From Actinomycetes bacterium (lineage in GTDB: Bacteria > Actinomycetota > Actinomycetes > Propionibacteriales > Propionibacteriaceae), in contig JAKOQD010000092.1 of assembly GCA_029778515.1 (NCBI GenBank), positions 1 through 34,963 of the forward strand: 34,963 nucleotides of DNA, in the 5' to 3' direction. Below, piece after piece: positions 23,237 through 29,884 of the stretch. The notes beneath the pieces are model-generated. The model ran no database searches, was not told where the DNA came from, and saw nothing but the letters and a program-made list of their open reading frames with translations. Both the position numbers and the translations under genes were made by a program. Within the stretch, counting starts at the first letter, position 1; every line of letters starts with the position of its first letter.

Positions 23237-23688
23237 GCTCTCGCCGATTCACCGGACGTTTGGCTGCAGCGGCGGTCACGCTCCTCGCATCGGCTGCCCT
23301 GCTCAGCGGCTGCTCGAGCACCTCGGTGAGCGTCTCTGCCGGCCCGACAGCCACTGCCGCACCGGCCGCGGGCTCCTCACTGGATGCCAGCGCCTTCGCC
23401 GCGGCCGCGAGGCTGCCGGGCACCGTGCTGCTCGACGTCCGCACCGCGGAGGAGTTCGCAGCCGGACACCTGCCGGGAGCGGTCAACATCGATGTGGAGT
23501 CGCCCGACTTCGCGGCCGGCATCGCCAGCCTCGACCCCAGTAAGCCGTACGCGGTTTACTGCCGCAGCGCGAACCGCTCCAAGGTCGCGATGACCGCCAT
23601 GCAGGGCGTCGGCTTCACCAACCTCTACGACCTGGCCGGCGGCATCAACGCCTGGAAGTCGGCTGGCGGCGAGGTCGTCACCGGCTAG
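23233..23688 (+). CDS. Rhodanese-domain lipoprotein
   Basis: A 151-residue exported sulfurtransferase-like protein. The N-terminus is a lipoprotein signal (SSRRFTGRLAAAAVTLLASA, lipobox LLSGC with Cys27). A Ser/Ala/Pro linker precedes a single rhodanese domain: GTVLLDVRTAEEFAAGHLPG, AVNIDV, the active-site loop CRSANRS with Cys110, and NLYDLAGGINAWKSAG. The active Cys is present, so sulfane-sulfur transfer on the outer face of the membrane is plausible. It is translationally coupled to the Cys-rich mini-protein behind a CsoR/CstR-like operator. CstR operons elsewhere control rhodaneses for persulfide detoxification, which supports that reading. Confidence 0.93.
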   Translation: MSSRRFTGRLAAAAVTLLASAALLSGCSSTSVSVSAGPTATAAPAAGSSLDASAFAAAARLPGTVLLDVRTAEEFAAGHLPGAVNIDVESPDFAAGIASLDPSKPYAVYCRSANRSKVAMTAMQGVGFTNLYDLAGGINAWKSAGGEVVTG

Positions 23689-23731
23689 CTCACCCGAGGC
23701 TGACGGAAAATCTGGTCCCGGGACGCCCCGC

Positions 23732-23874
23732 AAACGACGCAAGAGCCCTGTCCCGGACGATTGCCGGTCGGAATCGCGTCATGCCACCGCGCGATGCCGC
23801 GATCTCGCAGCGCGATGCCCCGATCAGGCCAGATGCGTTCGCTGCCGAGCATCCACCTCCGAGATCACGACACG
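23732..23874. repeat. 143-bp direct repeat, copy 1
   Basis: From AAACGACGC to ATCACGACACG; matches 23973-24115 at 133 of 143 positions without gaps. It lies in the 447-nt gap between the convergent rhodanese and murI genes. The two copies are offset by 241 bp. The overlapping minus-strand frames share the GASRCEIA and GGMTRFRP peptides, but this reflects the repeat, not a known protein. Confidence 0.9.
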
Positions 23875-23972
23875 CCCCGCCGCGATTCTCCAACCCAGCG
23901 GTAGATCTCGCAGATGATCGCCTTGCCCGGCCCTTCGCGCGAGATGACGCGATCCGCACCCACGACACCCGT

Positions 23973-24115
23973 AAACGACGCGAGGGTTCCGTCCCGGACG
24001 ATCGTCGGTCGGAATCGCGTCATGCCACCGCGCGATGGCGCGATCTCGCAGCGCGATGCCCCGATCAGGCCAGATGCGTTCGCTGCCGAGCATCCAGCTT
24101 CGAGATCACGACACG
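23973..24115. repeat. 143-bp direct repeat, copy 2
   Basis: Second copy of the element at 23732-23874, with 10 substitutions clustered near the left end and at two internal spots. The 98 bp between copies are not similar beyond short words. It ends 20 nt from the murI stop codon. Confidence 0.9.
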
Positions 24116-24135
24116 CGAAGGCGGGTCCGGACGCG

Positions 24136-24942
24136 TCACGCGATCGTGTAGACCTGCTCCACCTCATCGACGAAACCGCCCATCAGCCGTCGGCCGATGC
24201 CGGCGAAGAGTTCCGGGCTGCCGGTGGTCAGAAAACGCAGGGTCGGCGTCCGCGGAGCGCTGCGCACCAGGCCGGTGTCGGTAAGGGTGGCGAACACCTC
24301 TTTGGCACACTCCTCGGCGGACGAGACCAGGGTCACCTCGTCGCCGATCACGTAGGAGATCACGCCGGCCAGCAGCGGGTAGTGCGTGCAGCCGAGGATC
24401 AGCGTGTCGATGCCGGCCTCCCGCAACGGCAACAAATAGCCGCGGGCGGCGTCAAGCAACTCGGGGCCGCCGGTGATGCCGGCTTCGACGTACTCCACGA
24501 ACAGCGGGCACGGAGCGGTAAGCAGCTGTACACCGGGCACGGCTGCGAGCGCGTCGTCATAGCTCGCCGAAGTCGCCGTGGCTTCGGTGCAGATCAGCCC
24601 GATGCGTCCGCTCTTGCTGGCGCGGACGGCGCGGCGCGCGGCCGGCAGGATCACGTCGATGACGGGTACGTCGTAGCGCTCGCGTGCGTCCCGCAACACC
24701 GCGGACGAGGCTGAGTTGCAGGCGATGACCAGGGCTTTGACTCCGGACTCGGCAAGGTAATCCAGGCATTCCAGAGCGTATTCGCGCACCTCGGGAATCG
24801 ACTTGGTGCCGTACGGCGCGCGGGCCGTGTCACCGAGATAGACCATGTCCTCACCGGGCAGCTGGTCGAGCAGCGCACGAGCTACGGTCAACCCGCCGAA
24901 GCCGGAGTCGAAGACCCCGATCGGGGCGTCGGACGCGATCAC
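24136..24942 (-). CDS. murI: Glutamate racemase
   Basis: A protein of about 268 residues that makes D-glutamate for peptidoglycan. Both catalytic cysteines are present: VIACNSASSA and LILGCTHYPLL, with the proximal Asp-Ser in PIGVFDSGFGGLTVARAL and the loop YLGDTARAPYGTKS. Length and motifs are standard. GTG 24942 follows TAAAGT (24951-24956) by 8 nt, fitting a leaderless start; GTG 24948 would add two residues. Gene order with rph and rdgB resembles mycobacteria. Confidence 0.97.
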   Translation of the reverse strand: MIASDAPIGVFDSGFGGLTVARALLDQLPGEDMVYLGDTARAPYGTKSIPEVREYALECLDYLAESGVKALVIACNSASSAVLRDARERYDVPVIDVILPAARRAVRASKSGRIGLICTEATATSASYDDALAAVPGVQLLTAPCPLFVEYVEAGITGGPELLDAARGYLLPLREAGIDTLILGCTHYPLLAGVISYVIGDEVTLVSSAEECAKEVFATLTDTGLVRSAPRTPTLRFLTTGSPELFAGIGRRLMGGFVDEVEQVYTIA

Positions 24943-25001
24943 GAGCACCGACTTTAGGCCCGCGGCAGAATGGGTGCCAACCGCAGCCGGAGGGATGGGA
25001 C

Positions 25002-25163
25002 TTGGCCGATCAGATCGACGCCGCCCGGATCGTGCTGCGCACCCTCCGCTGGTTGGACGACGGCCGGCGCAAGCTGGACGAGTCCTGGCGCGCGTTCACC
25101 GGACGCGAAGAGAAGCCGGCCGCGGCGCCGGCCGATCGACGGGAACCGCCGGAGATCTGGTGA
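25002..25163 (+). CDS. Short ORF, unrecognised 53-residue protein
   Basis: TTG 25002 follows CCGGAGGG with 7 nt spacing, and the frame runs to TGA 25161-25163. The product, starting MADQIDAARIVLRTLRWLDD, has an amphipathic helical N-terminal half and a Pro/Ala/Arg-rich tail ending EPPEIW. About 89% of its third codon positions are G or C, as in the neighbouring genes, although it has no recognisable domain. It is divergent from murI. Coding use and the ribosome-binding site support it; function unknown. Confidence 0.55.
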   Translation: MADQIDAARIVLRTLRWLDDGRRKLDESWRAFTGREEKPAAAPADRREPPEIW

Positions 25164-25289
25164 GGCTGTGAGGCGGCCCCTCGCCAAACCAGACCACAAA
25201 GGTAGCGGCCGCCCTTCGTGACGCCTTCCGCCTCGTGCCCCGGTTCGCCGGCAACTTCGGGGCCGGACGCGGACGCGGTCAACCGCGGT

Positions 25290-25595
25290 TCAGCGGCGGG
25301 TGAGGGTCAGCGTCACCAGGCCGGCGCGCCGGCCGGGCACGGGAGCAGGAAGGCCGCAGCCGGGCTCGCCGTCCACCGCGGACGCGCAGCCGCCGCAACC
25401 CGAGGCCGGGCAGCCCATCGAGAGTTCGCGCGCGGATACCCGTCCCGAACGAACCAGGTGGTCCACCGCAGCCCGCACCACCTGCTCGTCGAGCGCGAGA
25501 TTCCGGGCCATCTGCGCGACCGTGGGCGTTCCGACCGCCATCTCATCGAGCACCAGGCTCAACGGGCCGCGCCGCACCCCAGCCGCGGCGGTCAT
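25290..25595 (-). CDS. feoC: FeoC-like winged-helix protein
   Basis: A 101-residue protein: GPLSLVLDEMAVGTPTVAQM, ARNLALDEQVVRAAVDHLVR and SGRVSARELSMGCP form a winged helix, followed by a cysteine group (CPASGCGGC and a later Cys in EPGCG) as in FeoC proteins that carry an oxygen-sensitive Fe-S cluster. It ends with a basic LVTLTLTRR strand. The start overlaps the feoB stop (ATGA). It is probably a regulator or stabiliser of FeoB, according to iron or oxygen. Confidence 0.82.
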   Translation of the reverse strand: MTAAAGVRRGPLSLVLDEMAVGTPTVAQMARNLALDEQVVRAAVDHLVRSGRVSARELSMGCPASGCGGCASAVDGEPGCGLPAPVPGRRAGLVTLTLTRR

Positions 25596-27637
25596 AGGAA
25601 CAGGCTCCCGACCTGGAACACCACGACGGCGAGCCCCCAGGCGATCGCCAACTGCAGCCCGATGCCGAACAGCGTCCAGCGGCCACCGATCTCGCGCCAC
25701 TGCGCAGCCACAGTGGCCACGCAGGGCGTGTAGGCCAGCAGGAAGATCATGAACGCAAGCGCCGCCGGAACCGGATGCCCGCCGGAGGATTCGGTGAAGG
25801 AGGCCAGCACCGCATCGCCGAGGTCGCCGGGGGCAGCCGAATCCTCAGGCTCCTCAACTGCGTAGGTCTGCGCCCAGGACGAGATCACCGCCTCCTTGGC
25901 CACGAACCCGACCACCAGCGTGGAGGTGGTCTCCCACGAGCCGAAGCCCGCCGGGCCGAAGACCGGCGCCACCGCTTGGGCCGCGACGCCGTAGACAGAG
26001 TCGGCCACCGGCACGTCCCCGAACCTCTCACCGGGCTGGGTGGGGATCGACTGCAGCAGCCACACCGCGCACACCGTGATCACGATGACGCCGGCGGCGG
26101 TCTGCAGGAAGCCCTTCAGTCGCACCCAGGTCACCGAAGCGGTCAGGCGCAGGGTCGGACGCTGGTACGCGGGCAGGTCGATGATCAGGGGCTCCGCGCC
26201 CATCGTCCGCCAAAGCGTCCGGCGCAGGATCAGCCCGGTGAAAACGACCAGGAGGATCGAAATCACGTACATCGCGAACACCGCGGTCCCGGCGTACGGG
26301 CCGAAGAACACGCTGCCGAGCATCACGAAGACGGTCAACCGGGCAGTGCAGGACGTGAACGGCACCAGCAGCGCGGTCAGAATCCGCTGCCGCGAGCTGG
26401 GCAGGATCCGGGTCGCAGAGATCGCCGGCACATTGCAGCCGAAACCGACGATCAATGGCAGGAAGGCGCGTCCAGGCAGGCCGATGGCGCGCATCAACCG
26501 ATCGGTGACCACGGCAGCGCGTGCGAGGTAGCCGGAGTCCTCAAGCAGCGCCAGCAGGACGAACATCAGGGTCATCAGCGGCACGAAGGTGAGCAGCATG
26601 CCGACGCCGGCGATGATCCCGTTCACCACCAGGCCCTCGAGCCAGGTGCCGGTGAGCCCCAACTGCGCGAACAGCCACAGCGCGCCATCAGTCAGCGGGC
26701 CAGTGAACAGGCCGTCCAGGAAGTCCTGCAGCGGCGCCGCGACCGCGGTGGTGATCTGGAACACCAGCCACATCACGCCGAGGAAGATCGCCGGGCCGAG
26801 CACCGGGGCGGTCACCCAGCGGTCGACCTTGTCAGACCACGTGTGCTGCGGATCGGCCGGCGCCTTGGTGCCGACCTCCACGGCCTGCGCGATCCAGCTG
26901 AAACGGTCATCGTCCAGTTCGAGCGAGTCGAGTTCCGCCGCCATCGGACGCGGGGCTGGCGCGGGCGTGCCGAGCGTTTCGCGGACGGTACCCGCGAGGC
27001 CCTCCAGGCCGCTGCGCCGACGCGGATCGATCCCCACCACCGGGCAACCGAGCGCCTTCGAAAGGGCTGCGGTATCCACGCTGACGCCGTTCTTGGCCGC
27101 AACATCGAGCATCGTCAATGCGACCACGAGTCGCAGGCCACGCTCGCGCAACTGCGACACCAGATAGAGGCTGTTCGCCAGCCGGGCCGCGTCGCAGACC
27201 ACTATGCACAGGTCGGGGCGCTCATCCGCCGGCACTCCGACCAGCAGTTCCCTGGTCAGTGTCTCGTCCGGCGAGTGCGGGTCGAGAGAGTACGCACCGG
27301 GCAGGTCGACCAGGGTGATGTCGAGTTTCTGGTCGGACTCGTCGCAGGTGCAGTCTTCACAGTCGCAGGTGGCCGCATCCCTGGTGGTCTTCCAAACGCC
27401 ACGGGACACCTCGACGGTGGTGCCCGGCCAGTTGCCCATCGTGACGCGCGAGCCGGTGAGAGCGTTGAAAAGCGTCGACTTGCCGGTGTTCGGGGCGCCG
27501 ACCAGGGCCACCGCTGGCGCGTCCGGCCCGGCTCCCGTACCGGTGCCGGTCTGGCAGCACGCCTTCACCGAGGGCGTCGGCACGCTCGCCACCAGCAGGT
27601 TCAGTTGCCGATTCGGCTTGGTTTCGGTGACCGGCAT
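25592..27637 (-). CDS. feoB: Ferrous iron transporter FeoB
   Basis: A 681-residue membrane GTPase importing Fe(II). The N-terminal G domain has G1 GAPNTGKST (48-56), G2 in GNWPGTTVEV, and G3 DLPGAYSL (111). The G4 position reads TMLD instead of the usual N-M-x-D. A cysteine-rich insert (CDCEDCTCD, 91-99) lies between switch I and G3, and another CC near residue 27. The membrane part has the two Gate motifs: LPLIVGFGCNVPAISATRIL with its Cys, and FLLAYTPCVATVAAQ. Start overlaps the feoA stop (TGATG). The internal guanine-dissociation linker looks short. Confidence 0.96.
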   Translation of the reverse strand: MPVTETKPNRQLNLLVASVPTPSVKACCQTGTGTGAGPDAPAVALVGAPNTGKSTLFNALTGSRVTMGNWPGTTVEVSRGVWKTTRDAATCDCEDCTCDESDQKLDITLVDLPGAYSLDPHSPDETLTRELLVGVPADERPDLCIVVCDAARLANSLYLVSQLRERGLRLVVALTMLDVAAKNGVSVDTAALSKALGCPVVGIDPRRRSGLEGLAGTVRETLGTPAPAPRPMAAELDSLELDDDRFSWIAQAVEVGTKAPADPQHTWSDKVDRWVTAPVLGPAIFLGVMWLVFQITTAVAAPLQDFLDGLFTGPLTDGALWLFAQLGLTGTWLEGLVVNGIIAGVGMLLTFVPLMTLMFVLLALLEDSGYLARAAVVTDRLMRAIGLPGRAFLPLIVGFGCNVPAISATRILPSSRQRILTALLVPFTSCTARLTVFVMLGSVFFGPYAGTAVFAMYVISILLVVFTGLILRRTLWRTMGAEPLIIDLPAYQRPTLRLTASVTWVRLKGFLQTAAGVIVITVCAVWLLQSIPTQPGERFGDVPVADSVYGVAAQAVAPVFGPAGFGSWETTSTLVVGFVAKEAVISSWAQTYAVEEPEDSAAPGDLGDAVLASFTESSGGHPVPAALAFMIFLLAYTPCVATVAAQWREIGGRWTLFGIGLQLAIAWGLAVVVFQVGSLFL

Positions 27638-27867
27638 CAGGCGACGACCTCGGCCCGCAACTCCTTGATCAAGCTGGAGCCGAGAGCGATCCGGGAGCCG
27701 GACACCATTGCGACCCGGCCGCCGCCGGCCGTCCGTGAGAGCAGGGAGAACGTCGACCCCACCCGCAGGCCCAGGCAGGAGAGGCGCTGCCGCGATCCGT
27801 CCGGCGCGCCGACGAGCGTCAGGCTGGTGTGGAGCGGTGCGCTGCCCAGGTCGATACCGACGTACAT
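27637..27867 (-). CDS. feoA: Ferrous iron transport protein FeoA
   Basis: A 76-residue SH3-like protein: RQRLSCLGLRVGSTFSLLSR, VAMVSGSRIALGSSLIKELR, typical of FeoA, which binds the cytosolic face of FeoB. ATG 27867 is preceded by TAGCCT with 7 nt, so the mRNA is probably leaderless. The iron box at 27869-27887 lies directly upstream. First gene of feoABC. Confidence 0.9.
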   Translation of the reverse strand: MYVGIDLGSAPLHTSLTLVGAPDGSRQRLSCLGLRVGSTFSLLSRTAGGGRVAMVSGSRIALGSSLIKELRAEVVA

Positions 27868-27868
27868 G

Positions 27869-27887
27869 TTAGTAAGGCTAGCCTAAG
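27869..27887 (-). promoter_or_regulatory. Iron box (IdeR/DtxR-type operator) of feoABC
   Basis: TTAGTAAGGCTAGCCTAAG (plus strand) matches the TTAGG-N-AGGCT-N-CCTAA-like consensus of DtxR/IdeR sites, with a palindromic AGGCTAGCCT core. On the minus strand TAGCCT (27875-27880) within it is a -10 candidate for feoA. Iron-loaded repressor would block initiation. Confidence 0.85.
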
Positions 27888-27934
27888 AGAAATAGCTGCG
27901 CACCTCGTTCCAAAAACGGTAGGCGCCCGCTCGA

Positions 27935-28489
27935 TCACGCGAGTGCGAGCAAATTCTCGGTCAAATAGGCCACCCACTCGTACACCCGAAACACGTATGC
28001 CTTCGGATCGGTTTCGGGCAGTTCATCCAATTCCTCAGCATCTTCGCTGGTGCGGATTCCCAATCGGACGGCCAGGCTCAATCGCACCGCGGTGAGGGTC
28101 TTCAGCCAGCTGGGCAGGTCGATCAACCGCACTTGCACCGGGTGCTTGCCGGCATCGGAATCCCGCAAAGCCGACATCACGATCTCAGCCTGGTCGAGGC
28201 GCTCAGTCCGCTGCCGGGATTGCGTCAGCCGGCGAAATTCGTCGGAGCCGATCGGGTCCTCCGGGTAGGCGTCCGGAAAGAGCCGCACGATCACCGGGTC
28301 GGTCCGGTCCAGTGGTTCACCGCCGTCGAGCTCAGCCTGCCACCGCGCGAACGGGTCGGCATGGTCGACGGCCTCGGCGTCCGCTTCCAGCAGACCGCAG
28401 AACTGCTCGACCAGCGACTCCAGCAGGGTGGCCTCGTAGTCGGTCAGGCGCATGTTGATCACCGGGCCCTGCCGGCGGAAGTCACGCAT
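27935..28489 (-). CDS. DUF2017 domain protein
   Basis: A 184-residue protein of the DUF2017 family, adjacent to clpS in actinobacteria. ATG 28489 overlaps the clpS stop (TGATG). Segments: MRLTDYEATLLESLVEQFCG, PIVRLFPDAYPEDPIGSDEF-like region with the charged PEDPIGSDEFRRLT, DLPSWLKTLTAVRLSLAVRL, and the end EWVAYLTENLLALA. Largely helical, no membrane segment. Function is not established; the persistent link to ClpS suggests a part in N-end-rule or ClpAP-type proteolysis. Confidence 0.88.
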   Translation of the reverse strand: MRDFRRQGPVINMRLTDYEATLLESLVEQFCGLLEADAEAVDHADPFARWQAELDGGEPLDRTDPVIVRLFPDAYPEDPIGSDEFRRLTQSRQRTERLDQAEIVMSALRDSDAGKHPVQVRLIDLPSWLKTLTAVRLSLAVRLGIRTSEDAEELDELPETDPKAYVFRVYEWVAYLTENLLALA

Positions 28490-28791
28490 CAGACCGGTTC
28501 CAGCGTGGCCCAGAGCCCGTAGCCGTGCATCGCGTCCACGTCGGTCTCCATCTGTTCGCGCGCTCCGGTCGAAACCACGGCCTTGCCGGAGTTGTGCACC
28601 TGCAGCATCAGGTCGGTCGCCTTCGACTCCGGATAGCCGAAGTAGGTGGTGAACACGTGGGTGACGTAGCTCATCAGGTTGACCGGATCGTCCCAGACGA
28701 TGGTCACCCACCCGGTCAGCGCCGACTCAACCGGACGCTCGGATACCGCCACCCCTGCGCTCGGCCGCTCGGTCGTGCTCTCGCCTGCCAC
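28489..28791 (-). CDS. clpS: ATP-dependent Clp protease adaptor ClpS
   Basis: A 100-residue adaptor that binds N-end-rule substrates and delivers them to the Clp ATPase. Core: [20 protein letters not shown] with the substrate-binding [45 protein letters not shown] and [10 protein letters not shown]. The N-terminal 25 residues are variable and flexible as usual. GTG 28791 follows CACAAT by 6 nt, possibly leaderless. It heads the clpS-DUF2017 pair. Confidence 0.96.
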   Translation of the reverse strand: MAGESTTERPSAGVAVSERPVESALTGWVTIVWDDPVNLMSYVTHVFTTYFGYPESKATDLMLQVHNSGKAVVSTGAREQMETDVDAMHGYGLWATLEPV

Positions 28792-28908
28792 CGAACCATT
28801 GTGTCAGGCAGCGCCGACAAAGCTGGCATAGCCCCCAATTGCGGCAGGACGCTCAAGCCCGGTAGCCGCGGGCCGACCGACACTCCTGTTGACCCCGGCC
28901 ATGAGAAT

Positions 28909-28918
28909 GTCGTACGAC
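28909..28918. promoter_or_regulatory. 10-bp palindrome upstream of the antitoxin gene
   Basis: GTCGTACGAC is a perfect palindrome 17 nt before ATG 28936. Toxin-antitoxin pairs of this class are autorepressed through a ribbon-helix-helix antitoxin, so this is a candidate operator. Confidence 0.4.
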
Positions 28919-28935
28919 TGCCGTGCAAGCCTTCT

Positions 28936-29208
28936 ATGGCAGGTGGGACCAAGACACGTCGGCTGGAGGCGAGGCTCGAGCCCACATTGGACGACCTCAT
29001 CAGTGAGGCCGCGAGAACGGTTGGGCAGTCGCGTTCGGAGTTCATCCTGATCGCCGTCCGCGAGTCGGCTGAGCGGGTGTTGGCTCGCGCCGACATCACC
29101 ATCATGTCCGCCCACCAGTTCGACGTCCTCGTCGAGAGCCTCGCCGAGCGAGCGCCGCTGGACAAGCTGGCCCGTGCGGCCGCGTCCGACCGCCCGTACC
29201 GCCGTTGA
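28936..29208 (+). CDS. DUF1778/TacA-like antitoxin
   Basis: A 90-residue protein: KTRRLEARLEPTLDDLISEA, ARTVGQSRSEFILIAVRESA is the ribbon-helix-helix DNA-binding fold, followed by DITIMSAHQFDVLVESL, a segment that in TacA covers the toxin's active site. ATG 28936 lacks a clear ribosome-binding site; no better start is seen. It overlaps the acetyltransferase toxin start. Neutralises the toxin and likely represses its operon. Confidence 0.88.
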   Translation: MAGGTKTRRLEARLEPTLDDLISEAARTVGQSRSEFILIAVRESAERVLARADITIMSAHQFDVLVESLAERAPLDKLARAAASDRPYRR

Positions 29209-29879
29209 CGGCGCACTGGGTCTCGTCGAGGATCAGCCCCAGCCACCTTCTCGACGGGTTCGACTCCGGACCGGAGTCCCTGAACACATGGCTCAAACAG
29301 TTCGCCGCGCGCGCCGACGCCCAAGGAACCGCGCGCACAATCGTCTGGACTCGCCCGGACGACCCCACGGTGGTCGCCTACTATTCGGTCGCCCCAACCG
29401 AGGTGCGACGCGAGGGCCTGACCCGAGCTGCGCACGGCGGGCATTCCGTGATTCCCGCCTACCTGTTGTCTCGCCTCGCCCTCGACCGGAGCCTCCAGGG
29501 AGGCGGCCTGGGCACGTACCTGCTGCTGCACGCGGTCGAACTCGTGGTCGCGGCCAGCACCACGGGCGGCGGCCGCCTCCTGGTCGTCGACGCAATCGAT
29601 GACGCCGCGTCCAGCTTCTACCGCGCACACGCCTTCACCCCGATCAGCGGAACCCGCCGCCTGTACGCCAGGATCAGTTCGCTGCAGGCGTGCTCAACGC
29701 TGGTTCCGAGGCGTAACGCACGACTGTTCCGGGGTGAAGGGTCTCCACGGCTGAACCCAACGGATGGCCGATGCCCTTCGGTCTGGACCTGTCGGGATGC
29801 TAGGCCGCGTCGCACAACCCAGCACGCGCTGCGGTGCACCTCGCAATCGCACGGAGTTGTGCGACACGCCCTAGGCTGA
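29205..29879 (+). CDS. GNAT acetyltransferase toxin, TacT-like, with aberrant C-terminal tail
   Basis: A GNAT toxin of the TacT class, which acetylates aminoacyl-tRNA to stop translation. TTG 29205 overlaps the antitoxin stop (TTGA). Residues 1-160 fit the family: the LDGFDSGPESLNTWLKQ start, TRPDDPTVVAYYSVAPTEV, LSRLALDRSLQGGGLGTYLL (acetyl-CoA binding), VVDAIDDAASSFYRAHAFTP and RRLYARISSL. Usual proteins end near here, but this frame continues 62 residues to 224 with low third-position GC (about 60%), many Arg/Cys, and no similarity, ending 6 nt before pncB. The stop appears lost (or frameshifted), so the toxin may be decaying or altered. Confidence 0.85.
   Translation: MTAHWVSSRISPSHLLDGFDSGPESLNTWLKQFAARADAQGTARTIVWTRPDDPTVVAYYSVAPTEVRREGLTRAAHGGHSVIPAYLLSRLALDRSLQGGGLGTYLLLHAVELVVAASTTGGGRLLVVDAIDDAASSFYRAHAFTPISGTRRLYARISSLQACSTLVPRRNARLFRGEGSPRLNPTDGRCPSVWTCRDARPRRTTQHALRCTSQSHGVVRHALG
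29800..29874. repeat. 19-bp inverted repeat upstream of pncB
   Basis: CTAGGCCGCGTCGCACAAC (29800-29818) and GTTGTGCGACACGCCCTAG (29856-29874) pair at 17 of 19 positions around a 37-nt loop. The inner 10 bp are perfect. The right arm reaches the pncB promoter. Could be a small mobile element or a control site; it lies inside the toxin's tail. Confidence 0.7.
29872..29877 (+). promoter_or_regulatory. Candidate -10 element of pncB
   Basis: TAGGCT ends 7 nt before ATG 29885 and no ribosome-binding sequence is present, so pncB is probably leaderless. It overlaps the right arm of the inverted repeat. Confidence 0.5.
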
Positions 29880-29884
29880 CCGCC

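Noticed and set aside
23732..24115. CRISPR array
   Set aside because: Only two long copies at 241-bp offset exist; no short regularly spaced repeats or cas genes are visible anywhere in the window.
23690..24167. Two overlapping minus-strand frames sharing GASRCEIA and MTRFRP peptides
   Set aside because: They arise because the 143-bp repeat is duplicated; neither has a ribosome-binding site or a recognisable family.
28525..28935. N-terminal extension of the antitoxin frame to 28525
   Set aside because: It runs antisense through clpS; the ribbon-helix-helix family begins at about ATG 28936.
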